From CAYNHZ01 sp964397445 (GTDB taxonomy: Bacteria > Bacteroidota > Bacteroidia > Bacteroidales > UBA932): a stretch of DNA of 64,000 bases. This document shows positions 17,814 through 26,308 of this stretch, one piece after another (within the stretch, counting starts at the first letter, position 1; each line of letters begins with the position of its first letter). Position numbers and translations under genes: made by a program. The notes beneath the pieces were generated by a model that was not told the DNA's origin, did not search any database, and saw nothing but the letters and a program-made list of their open reading frames with translations. The stretch lies in contig CAYNHZ010000003.1 in the NCBI GenBank assembly GCA_964397445.1, positions 122,828-186,827 of the forward strand, in the 5' to 3' direction.

Positions 17814-18389
17814 ATGAAAAAAGATATAATATTAGCCGGAGTTGGCGGTCAAGGGATATTGTCGATTGCAACAGTGATAGGGGAAGCCTCTTTAAAGGAG
17901 GGGTTATATATCAAACAAGCTGAGGTACATGGGATGAGTCAAAGAGGGGGAGATGTTCAATCAAACCTTAGAATTTCATCAGAGAAGATATCGTCAGATT
18001 TGATTCCACTCGGATGTGCAGATCTTATAATATCATTGGAACCAATGGAGGCATTGAGATATTTACCCTATTTGTCGGAGGATGGATGGATTGTTACCAA
18101 TACAGTACCATTTGTGAATATATCAAATTATCCGGAGGAATCAACTATTATCGGAGAACTTAAATCAATGAGAAATGTGATAATGCTTGATGTGGATTCT
18201 ATTGCAAAAGATGCCGGTAATCCTCGTGGTGCAAATATTGTATTATTAGGTGCTTGCAGCCATCTATTGGGTATGGATTCGGAAAAATTCGTGGATGGAA
18301 TAAAGAGAATTTTTGGACGTAAAGGGGATGAAATAGTAAATGCAAACATTGCGGCTTTTAGAGCAGGAGAGAAAGCAGCTATACAATAA
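17814..18389 (+). CDS. iorB: Indolepyruvate:ferredoxin oxidoreductase, beta subunit
   Basis: Gamma-type domain partner of IorA (pyruvate ferredoxin/flavodoxin oxidoreductase family), 191 aa. Seen: N-terminal GVGGQGILSIATVIGEA and the diagnostic AEVHGMSQRGGDVQSNLRI stretch. It follows iorA in an evident operon. Together they oxidise 2-oxo acids derived from amino acids, which fits the amino-acid transporter immediately upstream. Confidence 0.93.
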   Translation: MKKDIILAGVGGQGILSIATVIGEASLKEGLYIKQAEVHGMSQRGGDVQSNLRISSEKISSDLIPLGCADLIISLEPMEALRYLPYLSEDGWIVTNTVPFVNISNYPEESTIIGELKSMRNVIMLDVDSIAKDAGNPRGANIVLLGACSHLLGMDSEKFVDGIKRIFGRKGDEIVNANIAAFRAGEKAAIQ

Positions 18390-18458
18390 TATTTGAGAAA
18401 TCGTCAATTGTTGGTTATTTATAGTGAAGAGATTGGGTAATCATTATTTTATCCATAT

Positions 18459-18839
18459 ATGAAAACAAACCCGATAACTGAAATTAAAACCGAAAAAAAA
18501 GGTTCTAAAAAAACAGCAAAACAAAGCCAAAATGACAGGCTTTCGGAGATAAGGAATGCAATAAAAGAGATTGATGTTAAGAGATTATCTCAAGATATCG
18601 ATAAAGAGGTAAAGGTGCTCTTAGATGATGCTGCCTGCGCCCTTAGAGATGCTGAGAGGCTTGAAATATCAAAAATCCAAAAAGAGATCATCTTAGAAAT
18701 AGACTCTGCTGTAGCAGATCTTAATAAAAAATCTAAGCTTATACGCCAAAGAATTCTTAAAATGAATTTGACTGCAAAAGGGCTTGGGATGATAGATACT
18801 TTTCTCACCTCTGTGGTGAAATTGTTGAAAAGCATCTAA
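18459..18839 (+). CDS. Hypothetical small helical protein with Lys-rich N-terminus
   Basis: I do not recognise this 126-aa protein. The first 25 residues are rich in Lys and Thr (EIKTEKKGSKKTAKQ) and probably disordered. The rest looks like long amphipathic helices with heptad-like spacing and no signal or membrane segment. Its last 35 bp overlap, tail to tail, the end of the M1 aminopeptidase gene. Codon use looks like its neighbours. No promoter box is visible, so it may be read through from iorAB. Nucleoid or coiled-coil roles would be speculation. Confidence 0.6.
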   Translation: MKTNPITEIKTEKKGSKKTAKQSQNDRLSEIRNAIKEIDVKRLSQDIDKEVKVLLDDAACALRDAERLEISKIQKEIILEIDSAVADLNKKSKLIRQRILKMNLTAKGLGMIDTFLTSVVKLLKSI

Positions 18840-21372
18840 AGAGATAATCTGCTTGTTGTTTGATCTTATTTCCGAGCATTTGTGGGTAAGCGGGATGTGC
18901 CTTAAAAAACTCGTCGATTTGGATATATGCCTCTTTTGAGGTGTGCCCTCCTATCAGTGCTCCAACCCAGCTTCGAGGGAAAAATATATCCCCAGTTTTT
19001 TGTATTGCTTCCATCTCTTCCAACGCAGGGCGTATGTATTCAATGGCTTCACTTTGTCTATGAAAATCGTTCAGATTTGCTAATGCGGAAATTGCCCAAG
19101 GCTCTATACGTCTGTTTTGAGCTGTGAGTAGAGAGCGAAAGACACTATCCCTTACCTCCTTATTAGGGGAGACCGACGGGGAAATAAAATCGTATTGCAT
19201 TATCCGATCTGGGTTGGAGATACGCCCTCTTTGTACCGAAACAATCTCATCTGCTAACTCTGGAAGTCTTATTGCCAACATATAACTCATTCCGATGTAG
19301 TCGTTTTCACTAAGCGAGCACCCATCTGGAGCACTCTGTTTCTCCCAAAAGGAATAGAGCCGCTCTACTGCCTGAACCGACTGAGCTACTGAACGATAAC
19401 TTCTAAAAGCTTGGAGACGGAGCTGATCGCTTTTCCTATTACAAACTTCTTCCCAAAGCACCTCTTCCAACTTTTCAGATGAGATGGCATAATGTTTTTG
19501 GCAATATTCTATATATCTGAGAGAGAGCTTATATAGGAGGGGATTATCCTCTTTTGTAATATGGTCGAGCATAGATGAGAGATAGTCGCGTGGGTCAATT
19601 GTCCCGGAAAGGAGATTCTCATATAGGGTGATAAGTATTGAGGCACGAGCCACTTCGTCACTATTTTGTACCATTATCTTAAAGAGTGAATCCATCTGTT
19701 GAGAATCAATCTTGAAAAATCCGTATGCTCTGCCGTCAATATTGGGTATCAATACTTTATTTGAACCGATAAAGACCTTTTGTATCGATAGATCTCTCCC
19801 CATTTTAATAGAGACAGTGTCAATTTTTTGTTCTTGAGCAATACCAAATTTAATGGTTTGAGGATAGAGAAGTCCTCTTCCCCAGGGATCTTTCTGGCTA
19901 ACTATCAGACTATCACCTTTGATCTCTATATCGATCTGAGGCATACCCTTTTCGTTTATCCATACCCGACTCCAAGTCTTCAAATCCTCATCTGTGTATT
20001 TGCACAAAATATTTATAAGACCATCCCAAGTGGCATTGCCGTAGGCATAAGTTTTTAAATAATCTTTTATTCCGCTTCTGAAGGGTTCTTCTCCCATAAT
20101 GTGAACAAGCATCTCCATCACAATCGGGGATTTGGTGTAGATAATATTGCCATATATAAGACCTGCATTTGACAGGTTATCAAGGTCTTGTTTGATCGGG
20201 TTTGACCCCTGAGTCCTATCTTCCGAATATGCGGATGGGAAATAGTCTAATATAAAATTGAGTCTGTGATTTATCTCAGGGTAGAGGGGTTGGACTATTT
20301 TGGATGCGAAATAATTTGCAAAGACCTCTTTTGTCCAAACATCGTCAAACCACTTCATCGTGACATAATCCCCATACCACATATGGGCTGTCTCGTGGGC
20401 AATAAGAGAACTGCGATCTAACCTTTCATTTAAGGTAGGTGCTTGATTTAGAAACATTTTATTGTCATTATAGAGTGTTGCCCCTGTGTGTTCCATCCCC
20501 CCATATTGAAAACCAGGCAAAATTATTAGGTCATATTTTGAGAAGGGGTATGGGATACCGGTATACTCCTCTTGCCATTTTATTGCATCAAATACCTCTG
20601 AGGCTATGTCTGGACATTGTGCGATTTTCTTAGGGTCTGTTTCTCTGTGGTATATGGAAATGTCTCTCCCATCTCGAGTGTAAGTTTTACATATCAGTTT
20701 GCCTGCAACAAATGAGAAGAGATATGTGCTAAGCGGTTCTGTGGGGGCGAAGTGGGTGGTGGTTTCTGTCTGCTCTGTGATAGCACTGTTTGAGACTGCT
20801 ACCCAATTTTTAGGTAGATCGAGACTTAGAGTAAATACCCCTTTTAAATCGGGTTGGTCGAAACAGGGGAAAAGTGTTCGTGCTCTGTCAGGAACTAATA
20901 GAGTATATAAAAATTCGTCACGCCTATTAAGGGATTGATCTGCTGCCGTAAATTTTATATCGATTGTATTTGTCCCCCTTTTTAAATATTTAGAAGCTAC
21001 GATAATATGTTCGTCTTCTGCTTTATACGGAACAGGTGTTGTGTCTATTTTTACCTCTTTGATCTGACTTTTATCAGCTCTGAAATCAATGATAAAGGGC
21101 TGTTTTCTATCCAAATTTATACAAATTTTAACCCTTCCTGTCACGCTATCTTGTTTTTTCTCAGGAATATTAAAATGGATTACATATTGTACCTCTTTGT
21201 AGTTTTCTTTGCGCCAATTTGCAAGAGATGAAGAGACTCCTGGTGTTAAGAAATCTTTTTTTATATCAGAGCCATAGTCTATAGCTGAGCACTCTATTGA
21301 AATTGATATTAGATAAAAAAATATGAATAGGAGGGGTACTTTTAATTGAAAATGAATATTAATATTTCCCAT
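18805..21372 (-). CDS. M1 family metallo-aminopeptidase (secreted)
   Basis: Zinc aminopeptidase that removes N-terminal residues from peptides, probably in the periplasm. The 855-aa protein has an N-terminal signal-like hydrophobic stretch (VPLLFIFFYLISISI). The zinc site is HETAHMWYGDY with the third ligand Glu in DVWTKEVFANYFA, the HEXXH-18-E spacing of M1. The exopeptidase motif, usually GxMEN, is GGMEH here. The C-terminal half is a helical ERAP1/PepN-like region. It probably feeds free amino acids to the transporter and IorAB. A -7 box lies at 21407-21414. Confidence 0.93.
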   Translation of the reverse strand: MGNINIHFQLKVPLLFIFFYLISISIECSAIDYGSDIKKDFLTPGVSSSLANWRKENYKEVQYVIHFNIPEKKQDSVTGRVKICINLDRKQPFIIDFRADKSQIKEVKIDTTPVPYKAEDEHIIVASKYLKRGTNTIDIKFTAADQSLNRRDEFLYTLLVPDRARTLFPCFDQPDLKGVFTLSLDLPKNWVAVSNSAITEQTETTTHFAPTEPLSTYLFSFVAGKLICKTYTRDGRDISIYHRETDPKKIAQCPDIASEVFDAIKWQEEYTGIPYPFSKYDLIILPGFQYGGMEHTGATLYNDNKMFLNQAPTLNERLDRSSLIAHETAHMWYGDYVTMKWFDDVWTKEVFANYFASKIVQPLYPEINHRLNFILDYFPSAYSEDRTQGSNPIKQDLDNLSNAGLIYGNIIYTKSPIVMEMLVHIMGEEPFRSGIKDYLKTYAYGNATWDGLINILCKYTDEDLKTWSRVWINEKGMPQIDIEIKGDSLIVSQKDPWGRGLLYPQTIKFGIAQEQKIDTVSIKMGRDLSIQKVFIGSNKVLIPNIDGRAYGFFKIDSQQMDSLFKIMVQNSDEVARASILITLYENLLSGTIDPRDYLSSMLDHITKEDNPLLYKLSLRYIEYCQKHYAISSEKLEEVLWEEVCNRKSDQLRLQAFRSYRSVAQSVQAVERLYSFWEKQSAPDGCSLSENDYIGMSYMLAIRLPELADEIVSVQRGRISNPDRIMQYDFISPSVSPNKEVRDSVFRSLLTAQNRRIEPWAISALANLNDFHRQSEAIEYIRPALEEMEAIQKTGDIFFPRSWVGALIGGHTSKEAYIQIDEFFKAHPAYPQMLGNKIKQQADYLFRCFSTISPQR

Positions 21373-21406
21373 TTTGTCTCTTGTTTTAGAAATTTACTTT
21401 ATTAGC

Positions 21407-21414
21407 CAAATATA
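21407..21414 (-). promoter_or_regulatory. -7 promoter box (TATATTTG) for the M1 aminopeptidase
   Basis: Minus-strand TAnnTTTG match 34 nt before the aminopeptidase start. Confidence 0.6.
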
Positions 21415-21518
21415 GAAATTATGTAATTCAGAAGCTATGTTTTATTTCATATTTCTATCAAAATGGGTGTAAAAAAGGGGATGATATAAATAAAATTTTA
21501 ATCTATAAAAAACGGCAT

Positions 21519-21526
21519 TATATTTG
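21519..21526 (+). promoter_or_regulatory. -7 promoter box (TATATTTG) for the NifU-like/GGGtGRT pair
   Basis: TAnnTTTG match 69 nt before the ATG at 21596, leaving a leader of about 65 nt that is longer than most here. Confidence 0.55.
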
Positions 21527-21595
21527 TCGCTACTCTTAATCTATTTATGAGTTAGATATTAATAGAATTTTAGTAAAAAAATAATAAAACAAATT

Positions 21596-22297
21596 ATGAT
21601 TTATTCACACGAAGTACAGCAGATGTGCTGTGTAACAAATGGTGCTAATCACGGTTCAGCACCAATTCCCGAAGAGGGAAAGTGGGTAAAAAGCAGGGAA
21701 ATTAAAGATATTTCCGGTTTGACTCACGGAGTAGGTTGGTGTGCTCCTCAGCAAGGTGCTTGCAAATTGACACTTAATGTAAAAGATGGAATTATTCAGG
21801 AGGCTTTAGTTGAGACAATAGGGTGTTCAGGTATGACCCATTCAGCAGCAATGGCCTCTGAAATTTTGCCCGGTAAGACACTATTAGAGGCTTTGAATAC
21901 TGATTTGGTATGTGATGCTATAAATACGGCTATGAGAGAGTTGTTTTTGCAAATAGCTTACGGTCGTACTCAGTCGGCCTTTTCCGAGGGCGGTCTACAG
22001 ATTGGAGCAGGATTGGAAGATCTTGGCAAAGGTCTTAGAAGTCAGATAGGTACAATGTATGGAACCCTTGCAAAAGGGCCAAGATATCTTGAAATGGCTG
22101 AGGGTTATTGTTCAAGAATAGCATTGGATAAAAACAATGAAATAATCGGATACGAGTTTGTCCATTTGGGCAAATTTATGGATGAAATTAAGAAGGGAAC
22201 AGATGCCAATGAGGCCCTTAAAAAGGTTACAAGCACCTATGGCAGGTTTGGAAAAGATCAAGGTGCCGTTAAATATATTGACCCGCGTAAAGAATAA
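21596..22297 (+). CDS. NifU/IscU-like iron-sulfur scaffold-related protein
   Basis: A 233-aa protein related to iron-sulfur cluster scaffold proteins. Seen: an IscU-like core with CAPQQGACKLTLNVKDG, a conserved-looking IGCSGMTHSAAMASEIL (the position of the scaffold GC[GS] motif) and further Cys residues near the N-terminus (MCCVTNG) and in EGYCSRI. It lacks obvious NifU C-terminal domains. It is 15 nt upstream of the GGGtGRT gene; in anaerobes these families commonly travel together. No cysteine desulfurase gene is nearby, so a role other than general Fe-S assembly is possible. Confidence 0.8.
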   Translation: MIYSHEVQQMCCVTNGANHGSAPIPEEGKWVKSREIKDISGLTHGVGWCAPQQGACKLTLNVKDGIIQEALVETIGCSGMTHSAAMASEILPGKTLLEALNTDLVCDAINTAMRELFLQIAYGRTQSAFSEGGLQIGAGLEDLGKGLRSQIGTMYGTLAKGPRYLEMAEGYCSRIALDKNNEIIGYEFVHLGKFMDEIKKGTDANEALKKVTSTYGRFGKDQGAVKYIDPRKE

Positions 22298-22312
22298 ATT
22301 GGAGGAAAGAAA

Positions 22313-23326
22313 ATGGCTATAAGAGAAGTAAAATTTGAAAGTCAAGACCGTAGAATGAAGCAAATCAATCAAGTATTGAATGCTAACGGTATAGCAAGTA
22401 TTGAGGAGGCAAATGCGATTTGTGAAGAGAAGGGTTTGGATCCTTATAAAACTTGCGAAGAGACTCAACCCATTTGTTTTGAAAACGCAAAATGGGCTTA
22501 TGTTGTAGGAGCTGCTATCGCAATCAAAAAAGGGTGTACAAATGCGGCTGACGCTGCTGAAGCAATAGGTTTAGGGCTACAGTCCTTCTGTATTCCAGGT
22601 TCTGTTGCAGATGATAGGAAGGTTGGCATCGGACACGGCAATCTTGCTGCAAGATTGTTAAGAGAGGAGACAAAATGTTTTGCATTCCTCGCAGGTCACG
22701 AGTCTTTTGCAGCTGCAGAAGGGGCTATTAAGATCGCGGCAAAGGCTGATAAAGTTAGAACCCAACCATTGAGGTGTATCTTGAATGGACTTGGAAAGGA
22801 TGCTGCATTGATTATCTCAAGGATAAATGGATTTACATATGTTCAGACTCAATTTGATTATTATACATCTCAGCTAAAAGTAGTTCGTGAAGTTGCATAC
22901 TCAGATGGTCCTCGTGCAAAGGTGAGATGTTATGGTGCAGATGATGTAAGAGAAGGGGTTGCTATTATGCATAAAGAGGGAGTAGATGTTTCAATTACCG
23001 GTAATTCTACCAATCCGACCCGTTTCCAGCACCCTGTTGCAGGAACATATAAAAAGGAGTGTTTAGAGCAAGGTAAAAAATATTTTTCAGTAGCTTCAGG
23101 TGGTGGTACAGGCCGTACTTTGCATCCCGATAATATGGCAGCAGGTCCTGCCTCTTATGGAATGACAGATACAATGGGCCGTATGCACTCTGACGCTCAA
23201 TTTGCTGGTTCTTCATCAGTTCCTGCTCACGTAGAAATGATGGGATTCTTAGGAATAGGTAACAACCCGATGGTAGGTGCAACTGTTGCAGTAGCAGTGG
23301 ATGTGTCTCAAGCTTTATCAAAATAA
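22313..23326 (+). CDS. GGGtGRT family protein (function unknown)
   Basis: A 337-aa protein of the family named after its motif. The eponymous GGGTGRT is at residues 263-269 within VASGGGTGRTLHPDN. Other conserved-looking parts are GHGNLAARLLREETKCFAFLAG, NGLGKDAALIISRINGF and a C-terminal GMTDTMGRMHSDAQFAGSSS. No signal peptide or membrane segment is seen. A good Shine-Dalgarno precedes it (22301-22309). The partner gene is the NifU-like scaffold. No biochemical function is known to me for this family. Confidence 0.9.
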   Translation: MAIREVKFESQDRRMKQINQVLNANGIASIEEANAICEEKGLDPYKTCEETQPICFENAKWAYVVGAAIAIKKGCTNAADAAEAIGLGLQSFCIPGSVADDRKVGIGHGNLAARLLREETKCFAFLAGHESFAAAEGAIKIAAKADKVRTQPLRCILNGLGKDAALIISRINGFTYVQTQFDYYTSQLKVVREVAYSDGPRAKVRCYGADDVREGVAIMHKEGVDVSITGNSTNPTRFQHPVAGTYKKECLEQGKKYFSVASGGGTGRTLHPDNMAAGPASYGMTDTMGRMHSDAQFAGSSSVPAHVEMMGFLGIGNNPMVGATVAVAVDVSQALSK

Positions 23327-23361
23327 ATTATCTATAAGCAGAGATTAATAATATAACAGGT

Positions 23362-23417
23362 TAATGAGCGATTAATTAAGGGGATGACATATTCTCCCCA
23401 TTAATTAATCGCTCATT
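23362..23417 (+). terminator. Long perfect-stem inverted repeat after the GGGtGRT gene
   Basis: Eighteen-bp perfect arms (TAATGAGCGATTAATTAA and its complement), then a bulged A and a 5-bp GGGGA/TCCCC inner stem with an 8-nt loop. It is much longer than needed for termination and could act on both strands or be a transcript-stability element. Confidence 0.6.
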
Positions 23418-23492
23418 ATGTCAAAATCCAATTAGGTTATATTTTTAAATATCATTCACTATAACAAGCGCGACCTCTACTACCTATCCTAA

Positions 23493-24821
23493 TTACTCTT
23501 TGTTTAGCATTTTTAATCTTGCCCAAGGAATTATCTCTGAGGGGGTAATTCCACGTATCAATAAATCTCTCATATAGTTCATATAAGGTTCTGTATGAGA
23601 GTAATACATTTTAATTCCTTCACAGAGTGAAAATTTTTTTTCTCCGTCTAATGTGTTTTCAAATCGATGTTTTGGGCACTCTCCTTTGCATAAGAAATAG
23701 TATTTGCATCTTAAACATTCACGTGATAGATTGTTCCTTTTATCCAATCCGAATGTTGTATTGTTGGTTGATACCAACATATCTATTAATCCACTCTCTT
23801 CAATATTTCCGATCTTATTTTCTTTATATACAAAATGGTCACAGGAATAGACATTTCCATTATATTCTATAGCCAATACATTGCCACAAGTCTCATTGTA
23901 TGAACATAATGATGGTGGAATATTGCACCAAGAGCAAAGGGTCATATCGAATAGCTGGACAAATATCTCCCCGACATCATTTGTGATCCATTCATCAAAA
24001 ATCTCTATCAGGAATTGTCCGTACCCTTCTGAGGAGACAGACCAAGGTGCTTTTTGTGAGGAGTCGCAATTTTCCGGAGAAATGGTGAGGGGAGATACTA
24101 TAACCGACCTCTCTTTGTACTTCTCAGATTTGGAAATGTAATCAATACTTGGAATAAATTGTATATATTTGGCACCAATAGATTTGAAAAATCGATATAT
24201 CTCTTTCCCTCTCCCTTCTGACTTATTGTTTACTACGGTAAGTATATTAAAATCGACATTATACCTTTTTAGAAGCTCCAATCCTTTCATCACTCTGTCA
24301 AATGTGCCACCCCCATTTTTATTTTTTCGGTAGTAGTTATGAATCTCTTCCGGACCATCTAATGAGATCCCAATAAGGAAATTATTTTTTTTAAAAAATT
24401 TACACCACTCTTCGTTCAATAATGTCCCGTTTGTCTGTAAAGAATTGATTATCTTGTGTTTGCTATCGCATATCTTCCCATTTGCTTGCTGGTTAAATTG
24501 TTGTTGGTAATCTAAGGCTCTTTTAAAGAAGTCGATGCCGGCTAAAAGGGGTTCGCCACCATGCCATTGAAAACAAATTTCTTCATCTTTATTGGTATCG
24601 ATGTACTCTTTGATAATCCGTTTCAGAAGAGAATCAGCCATTATTGGTTTTTCTCCACTGGAAAATGATTTCTCCCCATTGTAGAGTCTCATTTTATCTA
24701 TATAGTAGCAGTAGTCGCAATTTAGATTACACATTGCTCCAACCCCTTTTATCATAATAGAATATGATTTTGGCTGAATTAGATTTATCCCCTCTTCGAG
24801 TGTTATATATTTATTTTGCAT
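23493..24821 (-). CDS. anSME-like radical SAM/SPASM enzyme (anaerobic sulfatase maturase family)
   Basis: Radical SAM protein, 442 aa. The family converts an active-site Cys or Ser of sulfatases to formylglycine. The radical SAM cluster is Cys31-x3-Cys35-x2-Cys38 with the aromatic CDYCYY context. QWHGGEPLLAG follows, and the C-terminal SPASM region holds many cysteines (CSWCNIPPSLC, SCDHF, CLRCKYYFLCKGECPKH). I start at the ATG at 24821; an in-frame TTG six codons upstream lies inside a terminator hairpin. No sulfatase is in the window, so the client is unknown. Modification of another peptide is an alternative. Confidence 0.87.
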   Translation of the reverse strand: MQNKYITLEEGINLIQPKSYSIMIKGVGAMCNLNCDYCYYIDKMRLYNGEKSFSSGEKPIMADSLLKRIIKEYIDTNKDEEICFQWHGGEPLLAGIDFFKRALDYQQQFNQQANGKICDSKHKIINSLQTNGTLLNEEWCKFFKKNNFLIGISLDGPEEIHNYYRKNKNGGGTFDRVMKGLELLKRYNVDFNILTVVNNKSEGRGKEIYRFFKSIGAKYIQFIPSIDYISKSEKYKERSVIVSPLTISPENCDSSQKAPWSVSSEGYGQFLIEIFDEWITNDVGEIFVQLFDMTLCSWCNIPPSLCSYNETCGNVLAIEYNGNVYSCDHFVYKENKIGNIEESGLIDMLVSTNNTTFGLDKRNNLSRECLRCKYYFLCKGECPKHRFENTLDGEKKFSLCEGIKMYYSHTEPYMNYMRDLLIRGITPSEIIPWARLKMLNKE

Positions 24822-24826
24822 AATAA

Positions 24827-24855
24827 AAAATCCCGCCAAATGATGACGGGATTTT
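24827..24855 (-). terminator. Rho-independent terminator after the CoA-transferase gene
   Basis: AAAATCCCG/CGGGATTTT 9-bp stem with an 11-nt loop and a T-run on the minus strand, just after the CoA-transferase stop. It separates that gene from the radical SAM gene. Confidence 0.8.
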
Positions 24856-24866
24856 ATTAACGATTA

Positions 24867-26171
24867 TTATCCTATGAAATGGAAATGGGGCCCGAATCTT
24901 TCGAATGCTGCTTTATCAAGAGACTCTCTGTGATCGGGATGTGCAATACTGATAATGAGTTTTGCACGCTCTTGAAGTGATTTTCCATAAAGATTTACAG
25001 CTCCGTACTCGGTAACAAACCAGTGGATATGGTTACGAGTTGTAACTACTCCTGCTCCGGAAGTTAGGACTGGGGCAATTTTACTCAACCCTTTATTTGT
25101 TGAAGAGGGCATTGCGATGATAGCTTTTCCCCCTTGAGATAGAGATGCTCCGTAGATAAAGTCAATTTGTCCGCCAACTCCTGAATAGAAGGTTGTTCCC
25201 AATGAATCCGCACAAACCTGACCTGTAATGTCCACTTGAAGTGCAGAGTTAATAGCGGTGACCTTAGGATTTTTAGCGATAATGAAAGGATCATTTGTAT
25301 ATCCAACATCCATCATTGCTACCATAGGGTTGTCATTTATAAAGTCGTAACATTTTTGGGATCCCATAAGGAAAGTGGATACCATTTTACCTCTGTCAAT
25401 AGCTTTGTTTGCGCCGTTGATGACACCACTTTCAACCAAAGGGAGAACTCCGTCCGCAAACATCTCAGTGTGAATCCCGAGATTTTTATGGTTACCCAAT
25501 TGTGAGAGGACAGCGTTTGGAATTGCACCGATACCCATTTGTAAGGTTGCTCCATCTTCAATAAGGGAAGCGCAATTCTTACCGATAGCAGCCTCGATAG
25601 GGGATGGTTCTGCAAATACAGCAGGCTCTAACTCAGAATCGTGTTGTACGAAAATGTCAATCATAGAGAGGGGAATGATGGCATCGCCCCAAGCACGAGG
25701 AACATTTTTGTTTACAACAGCTATTACATATTCAGCGCACTCAATAGCTGCAAGGGTGGCATCGACAGATGTGCCAAGTGAGACAAAACCGTGTTTGTCC
25801 GGTGTCGAAACTTGAATCATAGCCACATTACAAGGTATTGTCCCTGATCTATATAACTTTTGGGTTTCACTTAGGAAAATTGGAATATAGTCAGCATATC
25901 CTGCTTGCACATTTTTACGAACATTGCCCCCGACAAAAAATGCTTGATGAAAGAAAACCCCTTCATATCTTGCCTCTGTGTAAGGTGCAGCACCTTCTGT
26001 GTGTAAATGGTGTATTCTTACATCTCTGAGCTCACCTGAATCGCCTCTGCGGCAAAGTGCGTCAATCAATACTTTTGGAGCCGAAGCTACACTGCTGAAA
26101 TGGATATGGTCACCCGACTTTACTACTTTTACAGCCTCGTCTGCCGATACAAATTTAATATTCTGATGCAT
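24867..26171 (-). CDS. Acetyl-CoA hydrolase/4-hydroxybutyrate CoA-transferase family protein
   Basis: Transfers CoA between short acyl groups, for example acetate and butyrate or 4-hydroxybutyrate, in fermentation. The length of 434 aa is typical of the family. The catalytic glutamate sits in GIHTEMFADG, and a nucleotide/CoA-binding-type GIGAIPNAV and a GVGGQIDFIYGA stretch follow as in Cat2-like enzymes. The substrate cannot be fixed from sequence. A -7 box is at 26214-26221 and a clean terminator follows, so it is a single-gene unit. Confidence 0.88.
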   Translation of the reverse strand: MHQNIKFVSADEAVKVVKSGDHIHFSSVASAPKVLIDALCRRGDSGELRDVRIHHLHTEGAAPYTEARYEGVFFHQAFFVGGNVRKNVQAGYADYIPIFLSETQKLYRSGTIPCNVAMIQVSTPDKHGFVSLGTSVDATLAAIECAEYVIAVVNKNVPRAWGDAIIPLSMIDIFVQHDSELEPAVFAEPSPIEAAIGKNCASLIEDGATLQMGIGAIPNAVLSQLGNHKNLGIHTEMFADGVLPLVESGVINGANKAIDRGKMVSTFLMGSQKCYDFINDNPMVAMMDVGYTNDPFIIAKNPKVTAINSALQVDITGQVCADSLGTTFYSGVGGQIDFIYGASLSQGGKAIIAMPSSTNKGLSKIAPVLTSGAGVVTTRNHIHWFVTEYGAVNLYGKSLQERAKLIISIAHPDHRESLDKAAFERFGPHFHFIG

Positions 26172-26213
26172 TTTTAAATATTTTAATTCTATTTATAAAT
26201 AATTAATGGTCGG

Positions 26214-26221
26214 CAAAGTTA
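26214..26221 (-). promoter_or_regulatory. -7 promoter box (TAACTTTG) for the CoA-transferase
   Basis: Minus-strand TAnnTTTG match 42 nt before the CoA-transferase ATG. Confidence 0.55.
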
Positions 26222-26278
26222 TAAAACATTCTTTTATTCCCTACCCATCATCTATGTAGTATTGCACTATTTTTCTTT

Positions 26279-26286
26279 TATCTTTG
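26279..26286 (+). promoter_or_regulatory. -7 promoter box (TATCTTTG) for the SAM hydrolase-mazG-tcdA run
   Basis: TAnnTTTG match 22 nt before the ATG at 26309. Confidence 0.6.
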
Positions 26287-26308
26287 TATCCGATTAATAA
26301 TTTCATAT

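Noticed and set aside
24822..24839. TTG start of the radical SAM gene at 24839
   Set aside because: It lies inside the terminator hairpin of the CoA-transferase gene; the ATG at 24821 fits better.
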